Source: Neobacillus novalis NBRC 102450 (GTDB taxonomy: Bacteria; Bacillota; Bacilli; Bacillales; Cytobacillaceae). From it: 64,000 nt of DNA. How positions within the stretch are numbered: position 1 is the stretch's first letter; each line of letters opens with the position of its first letter. The stretch is from NCBI RefSeq assembly GCF_001591805.1, contig NZ_BCVP01000012.1, positions 124,001 through 188,000 on the forward strand, in the 5' to 3' direction. Of the stretch, positions 33,132-41,176 are shown one piece after another. The translations under genes and the position numbers were made by a program. The notes beneath the pieces are model-generated. The model did not search any database, had not been told where the DNA came from, and saw only the letters and a program-made list of their open reading frames with translations.

Positions 33132-33734
33132 ATGGACTTTAACTATCCAAACGGAAAAAGGTACACACCAAATGAAATTGGGACTGCTAGAACTGGGGGA
33201 AATAGAAAAAACAGCTCATATAGTAACCGCGGTATGACACTTGAGGATGATTTAAACGAAACGAATGAATTTTACCGAGAAAGAAAAATTGCCGTCATTC
33301 ATAAAAAACCGACACCAGTGCAAATCGTCCAGGTTGATTATCCTAATCGCAGTGCAGCAGTCATTAAAGAAGCCTATTTTAAACTTGCTTCAACTACCGA
33401 CTATAACGGCGTCTATAAAGGAAAATATATTGATTTTGAAGCAAAGGAAACACAGAACCCAACCTCTTTTCCATTAAAAAATTTTCATCAGCATCAAATC
33501 CAGCATATGGAGGAAGTCGTTAATCAAGGAGGCATTTGTTTTGTTATTCTGCGCTTTTCAAGGTTCGAGCAGGTTTATTTGCTTGAAGCCAAACACTTGT
33601 TAACCTTTTGGGAAAGAATGGCCAATGGGGGAAGAAAATCAATCACAAAAGAAGAAATTGAACAACAGGGTCATCACATTCCACTTGGATATCAACCAAG
33701 AATTGACTATATTAAAATCATAGATAGATTTTAA
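33132..33734 (+). CDS. recU: Holliday junction resolvase RecU
   Basis: Endonuclease of 200 residues that cuts Holliday junctions during recombination and chromosome segregation. Visible motifs: [24 protein letters not shown], the catalytic [20 protein letters not shown] (D, E and K of the PD-(D/E)xK fold) and the stalk and C-terminal [15 protein letters not shown]. Start ATG 33132 follows GAGAGGTG by six bases; a GTG at 33123 would overlap that site. Cotranscribed with ponA, as in other Bacillus. Confidence 0.96.
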   Translation: MDFNYPNGKRYTPNEIGTARTGGNRKNSSYSNRGMTLEDDLNETNEFYRERKIAVIHKKPTPVQIVQVDYPNRSAAVIKEAYFKLASTTDYNGVYKGKYIDFEAKETQNPTSFPLKNFHQHQIQHMEEVVNQGGICFVILRFSRFEQVYLLEAKHLLTFWERMANGGRKSITKEEIEQQGHHIPLGYQPRIDYIKIIDRF

Positions 33735-33777
33735 CCATTTTACATAATGGTTAGAGGTTAGAAAGGAAGGAAATTAA

Positions 33778-36375
33778 ATGGCTGAACAATATAAATCAAG
33801 AGAGGAGCGCCGAAAGAAACTCCAATCCAATGGAAAGCCAAAAGCCAAGAAAAAAAAGGGCGGGATTTTTAAGAAAATTTTTCTGAGCCTTGTTGTTCTT
33901 GGAATCGTTGGTATTTTGACTGGAGTTGGTGCTTTCGCCTATTTAGTAAAGGATGCTCCCAAACTTGACCCAAAATTATTAAAAGACCCCATCCCTTCGA
34001 AGATTTTAGATAAAGATCAAAAACTGTTGGTAGAAGTGGGTGCCGTTAATCGCGAATATGTAAACTATAAGGATATACCTAAGGTACTTGAAAATGCCGT
34101 TATCGCAACTGAAGATTATCGTTTTTACAAACACCACGGGATTGACCCGATCCGCCTCGGCGGTGCTGTTTTGGCCAATTTCCAGCGTGGATTTGGTGCA
34201 GAAGGCGGCAGTACGATTACACAACAGGTTGTTAAAAATGTATTTTTAACGCAGGATAAAACCGTAAAACGAAAAGTTCAGGAGGCCTGGCTTTCTTATA
34301 AACTTGAGCAACAATATACAAAGACTCAAATTTTCGAAATGTATGTGAATAAAGTCTACGTATCTCGAAACAGCAATGGACTGGCTACGGCAGCAAAAAT
34401 CTATTATGGCAAAACATTAAATGAGTTAACGTTAGCAGAGGCTGCGCAAATTGCCGGGATGCCGCAAAGCCCAAACAATTACAATCCATTTGACCATCCA
34501 GATTTAGCTGAGAAAAGACGAAATATCGTTTTAACATTAATGGAGCAGCATGGATTTATTTCAAAACAAGAAATGGAAGAAGCAAAAAAAGTTTCCGTTG
34601 CAGCCACTGTATTGAAACCAGATCAGCGTACTGTGGACGAAAAGCCTTTCGATTCTTTTGTCGATGCGGTTATTGATGAAGTGAAGGAAAATACTGATCT
34701 TGATATTTTTACAGATGGGTTAACGATTTATACGACATTAGATCAAAATGCCCAAAAATATGTTTATAATATGCTTAACACAAATGAGATTATTAATTAC
34801 CCTGATGAGGAATTCCAGGCTGGCATTTCCCTTCTTGATACGAAGACGGGGGAAATCCGCGCCATTGGCGGCGGCAGGAACCAACAGGTAAAGCGCGGCT
34901 TTAACTATGCGACTGACACTAGGCGTCAGCCGGGATCTACTATCAAACCCGTGCTTGATTATGGCCCAGCAATTGAACACTTAAATTGGGGAACCTTTGA
35001 AATGATTGAGGATAAACCAATGACCTATTCCAACGGGAAGAAGTTTGGAAACTGGAACCAAACATATATGGGGCCAATGACAATTAGAACGGCTCTGCAA
35101 TTATCTCGAAATACCCCCGCAGTCCAGGCATTACAACAGGTTGGTTTGGATAAAGCGAAGGATTTTGCAAACAATCTTGGGATTCCTTTAAAAGAAATTT
35201 CTGAAGCATATGCCATAGGCGGCTTTGAAACGGGTGTTTCGCCGCTTCAAATGGCCGGTGCTTACAGTGCTTTTGGTAATAAGGGCATATACACAACGCC
35301 GCATGCAGTCACGAAAATAAAATTGCGCGATGGAACGGAAATAAGCACTGCACCGGAACCAAAGGTGGTCATGAAGGATTCAACCGCCTTCATGGTTAGC
35401 GATATGCTAAAAAGCGTTCTCGTCTCCCCTGGGACAGGAACAAAGGCAAAAGTCCCAGGCCTTCCGATTGCCGGTAAAACCGGGACAACGAACTATACCG
35501 CTGAAGATATGGAAAAATATAATATCAAGTCCAGCTCTGTCCCTGACGCATGGTTTGCTGGCTATACGACCAATTACACTGCTGCTGTTTGGACGGGATA
35601 TAAGGACATGAAAACACCCATTTCAACAGTTGAAGGCCGAAGCATTGCCCAGTTACTTTTTAAAAATGTAATGTCCTATGTCTCAAAGGATATCGACACT
35701 CCTGATTTCACAATGCCCAATAGTGTAGAAAAGGTCAGAATTGAAAAAGGCTCGATGCCGCCAGTCCTTGCAGGGGAATTCACACCGGCTAGTGAAGTAA
35801 TAACCGAATATGCTGTCAAAGGACATTCACCAAAAAAAGTATCAGAGAAATATAACAAACTTGAGTCTCCGGTTAATGCTGCAGCGAAATATGACGAAGG
35901 CAAAAAGGAAATTACCTTATCTTGGGATTACAAAACGGGTAATGATAATGTAACCTTCGATGTAACCGTTGATAACGGGGCTGGTCCAAAACACTTCCCA
36001 GTAACAGGTAATACTTTAACCGTCCCTGATATAGTTCCAGGAACTAAGTATACCTTTACAATTGTCGCGATTCGCGGCGATAAAAAGAGCGACCCGGCCA
36101 CAGCTGCGATTGACATACCAAAACCAGTTGATGAAGATAATCAAGAGAATGACAATGGTAATGATAATGGCAATGGCAATGGCAATGGTCAGGGCAATGA
36201 CCAAGGGAATGATAATGGAAATGATAATGGAAATGATAAAGGCAACGGGAATGGAAATGATAACGGAAAAGGGAATGGCGGGAACCAGGGTAATCCCGGC
36301 GATACCATCCCTCCCGTTACTCCCCCCCCTGGAAACCCAACAGGAGGCCAAGGTTCAGGATCCCGTGAATCTTAA
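33778..36375 (+). CDS. ponA: Class A penicillin-binding protein 1 (PBP1a/b)
   Basis: Bifunctional peptidoglycan synthase of 865 residues. It has a basic cytoplasmic tail, one membrane helix (about 33-55), glycosyltransferase domain (ATEDYRFYKHHGID, EGGSTITQQVVKN) and transpeptidase domain with S387-T-I-K390, SRN and K567-T-G-T. A fibronectin-III-like region follows (about 695-775), then a low-complexity tail of N, G, D and K repeats and a Gly/Pro end. Ribosome binding site AAGGAAGG. GpsB, encoded here too, helps localise this enzyme in B. subtilis. Confidence 0.96.
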   Translation: MAEQYKSREERRKKLQSNGKPKAKKKKGGIFKKIFLSLVVLGIVGILTGVGAFAYLVKDAPKLDPKLLKDPIPSKILDKDQKLLVEVGAVNREYVNYKDIPKVLENAVIATEDYRFYKHHGIDPIRLGGAVLANFQRGFGAEGGSTITQQVVKNVFLTQDKTVKRKVQEAWLSYKLEQQYTKTQIFEMYVNKVYVSRNSNGLATAAKIYYGKTLNELTLAEAAQIAGMPQSPNNYNPFDHPDLAEKRRNIVLTLMEQHGFISKQEMEEAKKVSVAATVLKPDQRTVDEKPFDSFVDAVIDEVKENTDLDIFTDGLTIYTTLDQNAQKYVYNMLNTNEIINYPDEEFQAGISLLDTKTGEIRAIGGGRNQQVKRGFNYATDTRRQPGSTIKPVLDYGPAIEHLNWGTFEMIEDKPMTYSNGKKFGNWNQTYMGPMTIRTALQLSRNTPAVQALQQVGLDKAKDFANNLGIPLKEISEAYAIGGFETGVSPLQMAGAYSAFGNKGIYTTPHAVTKIKLRDGTEISTAPEPKVVMKDSTAFMVSDMLKSVLVSPGTGTKAKVPGLPIAGKTGTTNYTAEDMEKYNIKSSSVPDAWFAGYTTNYTAAVWTGYKDMKTPISTVEGRSIAQLLFKNVMSYVSKDIDTPDFTMPNSVEKVRIEKGSMPPVLAGEFTPASEVITEYAVKGHSPKKVSEKYNKLESPVNAAAKYDEGKKEITLSWDYKTGNDNVTFDVTVDNGAGPKHFPVTGNTLTVPDIVPGTKYTFTIVAIRGDKKSDPATAAIDIPKPVDEDNQENDNGNDNGNGNGNGQGNDQGNDNGNDNGNDKGNGNGNDNGKGNGGNQGNPGDTIPPVTPPPGNPTGGQGSGSRES
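36140..36290 (+). repeat. In-frame GATAATGG/GGCAATGG-type repeats in the ponA tail
   Basis: About 150 bases of short imperfect repeats encode a run of D, N, G and K residues in the extracytoplasmic tail of PBP1. Such tracts expand and contract by slippage. Confidence 0.8.
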
Positions 36376-36380
36376 AGTAA

Positions 36381-36418
36381 AAAAAATCGTCTAGGCCTTT
36401 GGCCTGGACGATTTTTTC
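36381..36418. terminator. Bidirectional terminator between ponA and ypoC
   Basis: AAAAAATCGTC-AGGCC/GGCCT-GACGATTTTTT hairpin; both genes end at it. Confidence 0.88.
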
Positions 36419-36753
36419 ATAATCCTATTCTTTACAAACAATTTTTCTTGTTCAACCATCAATTCCGACAACTGTCGAAATGAATGATATAGGCTTGGAC
36501 GAGACTTAATAAACGCTAATCTCTCCTCAATATTAACCGGCTTTAAATCAAATTGATTTAAAGGAATACTTGCACCTAAGGACACTGGGTGTCCGTTTGA
36601 AAGAAATAATAATCGCACATATAAATTAATTCCCTGCTCCATCAATTCCTGAGTGCTTCCGAGATGACGTTCACGGAATAATGCCTCCAGCTGTTCTCTC
36701 GTAGTGCGCCATTCCACTAGTAACTCTGATACTTCCCGTTCTTGATTACCCAT
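36391..36753 (-). CDS. ypoC: YpoC family protein
   Basis: Helical protein of 120 residues with conserved motifs RLLFLSNGHPVSLGASIPLN and NIEERLAFIKSRPSLYHSFR. No known function. It overlaps nth by eight bases and is the third gene of the dnaD-nth-ypoC set, as in B. subtilis. Confidence 0.85.
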   Translation of the reverse strand: MGNQEREVSELLVEWRTTREQLEALFRERHLGSTQELMEQGINLYVRLLFLSNGHPVSLGASIPLNQFDLKPVNIEERLAFIKSRPSLYHSFRQLSELMVEQEKLFVKNRIMKKSSRPKA

Positions 36754-37408
36754 TAACGGCAGCCTTCGCTTTCATCCGTTTCTTCCCTTCTCTGCACAGC
36801 TCTAACAATGGGCAGCTTGGGCATTGAGGGTTTTGCGCCTTACAATGATACCTGCCAAAGAAAATTAACCGGTGATGGGTCACAGACCACTCCTCAGCCG
36901 GAATTTTTCTCATCAGTGTCTTTTCTACTTCCAGCACTGAATCCTTCCAGCGGCAAATCCCCAGCCGCTTACTCACCCTTTCAACATGGGTATCGACCGC
37001 AATCGCCGGGATGTTAAAAGCCACCGACACGACCACATTGGCTGTTTTCCTGCCCACACCAGGCAGCTTGGTCAATTCATCACGATCTATCGGGATTTCG
37101 CCGCCATATTCATCTAGAACCATCCGGCAAAGGCTTTGAATATTTTTCGCCTTATTTCGATAAAGACCGATCGAACGAATATCATTTTGCAATTCTTCAA
37201 TTGAAACCTGTAAATAGTCTTCAGGTGTTTTATATTTTTCAAACAAATCTTTCGTGACCTTATTGACTAAGACATCCGTGCATTGTGCCGATAAAGACAC
37301 TGCAATGATAAGTTCAAATGGATTAGCATGATTTAATTCACAATGGGCTTCCGGAAACATTTCACCCATTTGATCCATACAATAACGGATTTCAGTATTA
37401 TTAAGCAT
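36746..37408 (-). CDS. nth: Endonuclease III (DNA glycosylase/AP lyase)
   Basis: Base-excision repair enzyme of 220 residues that removes oxidised pyrimidines. The helix-hairpin-helix LPGVGRKTANVVVSVAF contains the catalytic lysine (in GRKTAN), and the catalytic aspartate is in AVDTHVERVSKRLG. A C-terminal [4Fe-4S] site C-x6-C-x2-C-x5-C (CKAQNPQCPSCPLLELC) is complete. Ribosome binding site AAGGGGTGATC. Between dnaD and ypoC. Confidence 0.96.
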   Translation of the reverse strand: MLNNTEIRYCMDQMGEMFPEAHCELNHANPFELIIAVSLSAQCTDVLVNKVTKDLFEKYKTPEDYLQVSIEELQNDIRSIGLYRNKAKNIQSLCRMVLDEYGGEIPIDRDELTKLPGVGRKTANVVVSVAFNIPAIAVDTHVERVSKRLGICRWKDSVLEVEKTLMRKIPAEEWSVTHHRLIFFGRYHCKAQNPQCPSCPLLELCREGKKRMKAKAAVNG

Positions 37409-37430
37409 ATGATCACCCCTTCAACAAAAT

Positions 37431-37455
37431 AAAAACGAGGGGGTCTTCCCTCGTC
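37431..37455 (-). terminator. Terminator after dnaD
   Basis: ACGAGGG-AAGACC-CCCTCGT followed by TTTTATTTT on the minus strand, in the gap between dnaD and nth; it may only partly stop transcription. Confidence 0.65.
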
Positions 37456-37462
37456 ATGATGA

Positions 37463-38161
37463 TTATTGTTCGAGCCAATTATAAAAAGGGACAGAAGACT
37501 TCTGGGATTCAACTTTTGGATTCATCTTTTGTGTTTGCTTTTGACGGAATTTTTGTCCGTGGCTTTTCGCCTGCTCAATCGTTCTAATTCCACTTTTCTT
37601 CCATTCAAAAAGAATTCTATCAATATAGCGGAAATTTAATTTTCCCGACATTACGGCTTCCCTTAGCGCAGCTTTAATAATGATAGGATCATGATGATCG
37701 TCATCCATCCACATCCCAAGGGACTCACATTCAAAGGGAGATAACGGGCGGCCAAATTCCTTTTCAAAACAAGTATATAGATCGGTCTCTTCAGCCTTCT
37801 TATCCATTTCTTTATTTGTTTTGTTGTTTATTAGGAACTGGTCTACGAGTTTTTCCCACAAAGGTTTCACCGAATATTTTTCAAAACGAATGCCTTCATT
37901 CGAATATTCATCAGTGATTTCAATAAAGCCTCTTTGAATCAGCCTTCTAAGCATTTCGTTACAGTCTGACACGGAAATCGTCATCCGTGCTGAAAGTTCT
38001 TCTGGAGTAGGAAATTCATGTCCCTTTTCTAAAAAGGTTAGAATATTTAATAAAAGAACAAGTTCAATTTCATTTAAATTAAGTTTACGATACTCAGAAA
38101 ATAATAAAGCAGGAACGATAATATTACCTTCCTGGAGCCATGATAATATGTTTGATTTCAT
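37463..38161 (-). CDS. dnaD: DNA replication initiation protein DnaD
   Basis: Primosomal protein of 232 residues that acts with DnaB and DnaI to load helicase. The N-terminal winged helix has LNEIELVLLLNILTFLEKGH and LSARMTISVSDCNEMLRRLI. The C-terminal DnaD domain has the YxxxIxxxW signature in FRYIDRILFEWKKSGIRT. The start at 38161 follows AGGAGGTG by seven bases and gives the same length as B. subtilis DnaD; the frame to 38227 has no site. Confidence 0.95.
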   Translation of the reverse strand: MKSNILSWLQEGNIIVPALLFSEYRKLNLNEIELVLLLNILTFLEKGHEFPTPEELSARMTISVSDCNEMLRRLIQRGFIEITDEYSNEGIRFEKYSVKPLWEKLVDQFLINNKTNKEMDKKAEETDLYTCFEKEFGRPLSPFECESLGMWMDDDHHDPIIIKAALREAVMSGKLNFRYIDRILFEWKKSGIRTIEQAKSHGQKFRQKQTQKMNPKVESQKSSVPFYNWLEQ

Positions 38162-38236
38162 CTTTAGGACACCTCCTGATAAGTATACCATGAACAAACA
38201 ATTCGAGTAAGAAGATTGGGTATCCATCTTTGGAAA

Positions 38237-38267
38237 GCAAAAAGCCTGCCATGTGCAGACTTTTTGC
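38237..38267 (-). terminator. Terminator of aspB
   Basis: GCAAAAAG-CTGC/GCAG-CTTTTTGC hairpin between aspB and dnaD. In B. subtilis asnS would occupy this gap. Confidence 0.7.
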
Positions 38268-38284
38268 CAAACCTCTTAAGAAGA

Positions 38285-39478
38285 TTATATCTTAACTTTC
38301 GCTGCAACAAACTGGTGTATTCTGGAAACTGCATTTTCTAATTGCTCTAATGAAGTCGCATAGGATATGCGTATATTATCAGGTGTGCCAAAACCTGACC
38401 CAGGAATGACGGCTACTTTCGCTTCTACTAGTAATGCCTCGGCAAAATCATCGACATGAGAAAAACCAGTCATCTCGGCGGCTGCCCTAACATTTGGATA
38501 AAGATAAAAAGCCCCTTGCGGCTTAACACAAGTAAAGCCAGGTATAGCTACTAATTTATCATAAATAATCGCTAATCTTTTTTCAAATGCCAGACGCATT
38601 TCCCGAACAGCCTCTTGCGGACCATTGTAGGCAGCGATTGCCGCATATTGAGCGGTCGTTGTAGGATTTGAAGTACTATGACTCGCTAAGTTAGTCATCG
38701 CTTCAATCACCTGTTTATTGCCGGCAGCATAGCCAATTCTCCAGCCAGTCATGGAATGTGACTTGGATACACCGTTAATGATAATCGTTTGCTCTTTAAG
38801 CTCTGATGAAAGTTCGGCAATCGAAACATGCCGAGCCTCTCCGTAAATAAGCTTTTCATAAATTTCATCAGAAACGATTAAAATGTTTTCCTCAAGACAA
38901 ATTTTTCCTAGTTCCAGCAGCTCTTCCGCTGTATACAAAACACCTGTTGGATTGCTGGGAGAATTGATAATAACAGCTTTTGTTTTGGTTGTAATTGCAC
39001 TAACTAGTTGTTCCGGTGTAATCTTAAACTGATTTTGTTCGAGTCCGTCAATGTAAACAGGAACTCCGCCCGCTAGTTTGACTTGTTCAGGATAACTGAC
39101 CCAATAAGGAGCAGGAATAATAACCTCATCACCATCGTTTATCAGCACCTGAAACAAGGTATAAAGTGCGTGCTTTGCCCCGTTACCGACAATGATTTCA
39201 TTCGGTTTATAGCTAAGCCCTTGATCGGTTTCAAACTTCTTGATGATCGCCTTTTTAAGGGCAGGTAATCCTGCTGAAGGAGTGTACTTTGTATGCCCCT
39301 CATTCATTGAACGATAGGCTGCCTCCAAAATATGGTTAGGTGTATTAAAGTCCGGCTCCCCGGCACCTAACCCAATGACATCTACTCCCTGTTCCTTTAA
39401 TTCCTTTGCTTTAGCCGTAATGGCTAATGTTGAAGAAGGGGTTAATGCCAGTACCCTATCTGCTAATTCTATTTCCAT
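38285..39478 (-). CDS. aspB: Aspartate aminotransferase, fold-type I PLP enzyme
   Basis: Transaminase of 397 residues interconverting aspartate and 2-oxoglutarate with oxaloacetate and glutamate. Substrate pocket IGLGAGEPDFNTP, PLP contacts NGAKHALY and NSPSNPTGVLY, the PLP lysine in NGVSKSHSMTGWRIGYA, and the arginine in DNIRISYATS. Ribosome binding site GGAGGAAGAGG. Preceded by ypmB, ypmA and followed directly by dnaD; no asnS gene lies between. Confidence 0.94.
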   Translation of the reverse strand: MEIELADRVLALTPSSTLAITAKAKELKEQGVDVIGLGAGEPDFNTPNHILEAAYRSMNEGHTKYTPSAGLPALKKAIIKKFETDQGLSYKPNEIIVGNGAKHALYTLFQVLINDGDEVIIPAPYWVSYPEQVKLAGGVPVYIDGLEQNQFKITPEQLVSAITTKTKAVIINSPSNPTGVLYTAEELLELGKICLEENILIVSDEIYEKLIYGEARHVSIAELSSELKEQTIIINGVSKSHSMTGWRIGYAAGNKQVIEAMTNLASHSTSNPTTTAQYAAIAAYNGPQEAVREMRLAFEKRLAIIYDKLVAIPGFTCVKPQGAFYLYPNVRAAAEMTGFSHVDDFAEALLVEAKVAVIPGSGFGTPDNIRISYATSLEQLENAVSRIHQFVAAKVKI

Positions 39479-39504
39479 TCCTCTTCCTCCCGTCTCCAGT
39501 GATG

Positions 39505-39978
39505 CTATAGGTTCTCAATCTTTTTCAGCCACTCACCAGTTTCAAAGTCAATATAATAATAATTTATTAAATTATTTTCAGAACGGTAATAAATTTCCCA
39601 TAATGGGATATTTTTTTCCATTCCCAACCGGACTGAGATGATTTTTTGGGGGTTTTTTTCTTCTAATAATTTTTGAATGGCTTCCTCTTTAGATAGACCA
39701 TCACTTGCTTTTTTTACAATCAGATTCTTACTCTTTTCGGGAATCCAAATGATAATTTCTTCGCCCTTTTTATCTTTCCCTTCAATTACATCAACTGTTT
39801 CTAAGCCGCTATAAATATGAAAATCTACCACTTTGCTTAATGCAGTCTTTTCATTTGCCAGCGCGACAGCCTTTATTTCAGCGGCTTTTACAGGTTCCAC
39901 TGATGAAAAATATACTTTTATCGAAATTCCCAAAACAACTACAATGAATAACACGAGAAATAAAATCCATTTTTTCAT
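39505..39978 (-). CDS. ypmB: YpmB family (DUF5590) membrane-anchored protein
   Basis: Protein of 157 residues with an N-terminal membrane helix (about 4-24) and an extracytoplasmic domain made of two PepSY-like halves (ALANEKTALSKVVDFHIYSG and SKEEAIQKLLEEKNPQKIIS, ending YYIDFETGEWLKKI). Function unknown; PepSY-like folds often modulate enzymes outside the membrane. Located between ypmA and aspB as in B. subtilis. Confidence 0.88.
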   Translation of the reverse strand: MKKWILFLVLFIVVVLGISIKVYFSSVEPVKAAEIKAVALANEKTALSKVVDFHIYSGLETVDVIEGKDKKGEEIIIWIPEKSKNLIVKKASDGLSKEEAIQKLLEEKNPQKIISVRLGMEKNIPLWEIYYRSENNLINYYYIDFETGEWLKKIENL

Positions 39979-39990
39979 TTAATCACTTCT

Positions 39991-40161
39991 TTATGTACGA
40001 TATATGGTAAAAATCGCTTTATTTTGATCTTCTTTATCAAGGGCTAGTCCAAACATGAGGTCCTTATCTTTTAAGCTTCGATTAAGGGCATCAACAACCT
40101 TATACAAATCCGGACTATACTGGATTTTAACTGTTGAAATAATATCAATTTTACTTTCCAT
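39991..40161 (-). CDS. ypmA: YpmA family (DUF4264) protein
   Basis: Protein of 56 residues, MESKIDIISTVKIQYSPDLY..., ending AIFTIYRT. A compact alpha-beta fold is likely. AGAGGAG lies seven to eight bases before the ATG, and ypmB starts 12 bases after its stop. Recognised by size, sequence character and position; function unknown. Confidence 0.85.
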   Translation of the reverse strand: MESKIDIISTVKIQYSPDLYKVVDALNRSLKDKDLMFGLALDKEDQNKAIFTIYRT

Positions 40162-40272
40162 CCATATTCTCCTCTTTTTCTAGAATCTTCTCAATTATTA
40201 TAACAGGAATATACCTTTAACGGATGGTGATTCACGGCTAATATAGATGATTTTTTTTATGAAAGCCTGCAC

Positions 40273-41124
40273 TTATTCTTCCGGCATGATTGGGATGGTA
40301 ATGACTTCATAATTTGTTTTAGTTAATTTAATCGTTGTCGCAGCCTGTTTTTTTGTTAAATAAATCTCAGACCATGTATCATGCAAATCATCAAGGATGT
40401 CACGATCGAGCTTTTGCTTTTCTTCTGCAAAAAGGATGGATATTTGCGGATTAAGATATTCAATCAATTTTCCGGATAAAGAGTCTTCCCTAGTATAATG
40501 CGGAAGCTTGAAAATATTGACATCCTTGAGATTTTTCTTAAGGAGGATTTGCTCTGATTGATGGCTAAATGAACTCATCAAAAAAATTGTATGTTTAAAA
40601 AATTGCAGAGTCAAATCCATGCCTTCATCTTGTTCATGGCCACTGAACTGGACTTCAGCCGTCATCTGCGGGAGAATTTCCTTCTTTGCCCCTGACCCCC
40701 AAGGTAAGATTGAAATTTGTTTTATTTGCTCTAAATTTCCTGTCAGTTGGTTGGAAATCTCTCGCGTAGTAATTATTTCTTTAATGTTATATTTAGCTAT
40801 CAGCTGATTGAGTTTATCGAAAGATAGTTCCTGTCCGTTGTTTGTCAGAAATAAGGCTGAGATTTCTTTTACACCATAAAGACTTAACCAAGCTTCCAAT
40901 TCTGCTTTTGTCCCTTTACCCCCGGCATTAACTAATATATTTTTATCATTTGGGCCTTGGAGCAATATTGCTTCCCCTTTAGTAAAACCCAAAAAAGACA
41001 CAGCTGCCTCATCTTCCTTTAACTTTAAATCAATATTTTCCACTTTTTCGGAAATAAATGGTTCTGCCTGTACGGAAAAAGTGCCTGTAACAAATATGGT
41101 CATTAACAATAACAATATTCTCAT
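40273..41124 (-). CDS. Secreted MBL-fold-like protein with lost metal site
   Basis: Protein of 283 residues with a signal peptide (MRILLLLMTIFVTGTFSVQA). The body resembles the ComEC C-terminal/metallo-beta-lactamase fold: GEAILLQGPNDKNILVNAGG, then an alpha-beta pattern to ISALFLTNNGQELSFDKLNQ. In active members the last strand ends in THxHxDHxGG; here it is LTNNGQ, and a later HEQDE segment does not restore the motif. It is probably a catalytically inactive relative. It lies between ypmA and dinG. No function can be given. Confidence 0.65.
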   Translation of the reverse strand: MRILLLLMTIFVTGTFSVQAEPFISEKVENIDLKLKEDEAAVSFLGFTKGEAILLQGPNDKNILVNAGGKGTKAELEAWLSLYGVKEISALFLTNNGQELSFDKLNQLIAKYNIKEIITTREISNQLTGNLEQIKQISILPWGSGAKKEILPQMTAEVQFSGHEQDEGMDLTLQFFKHTIFLMSSFSHQSEQILLKKNLKDVNIFKLPHYTREDSLSGKLIEYLNPQISILFAEEKQKLDRDILDDLHDTWSEIYLTKKQAATTIKLTKTNYEVITIPIMPEE

Positions 41125-41176
41125 TCACAACCCTCCCATTTATTTACTTATAGGATGTGATGAATTTCCAATATTA

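Noticed and set aside
36062..36394. Plus-strand and minus-strand frames of about 110 codons across the ponA tail
   Set aside because: Out-of-frame translations of the ponA repeat region.
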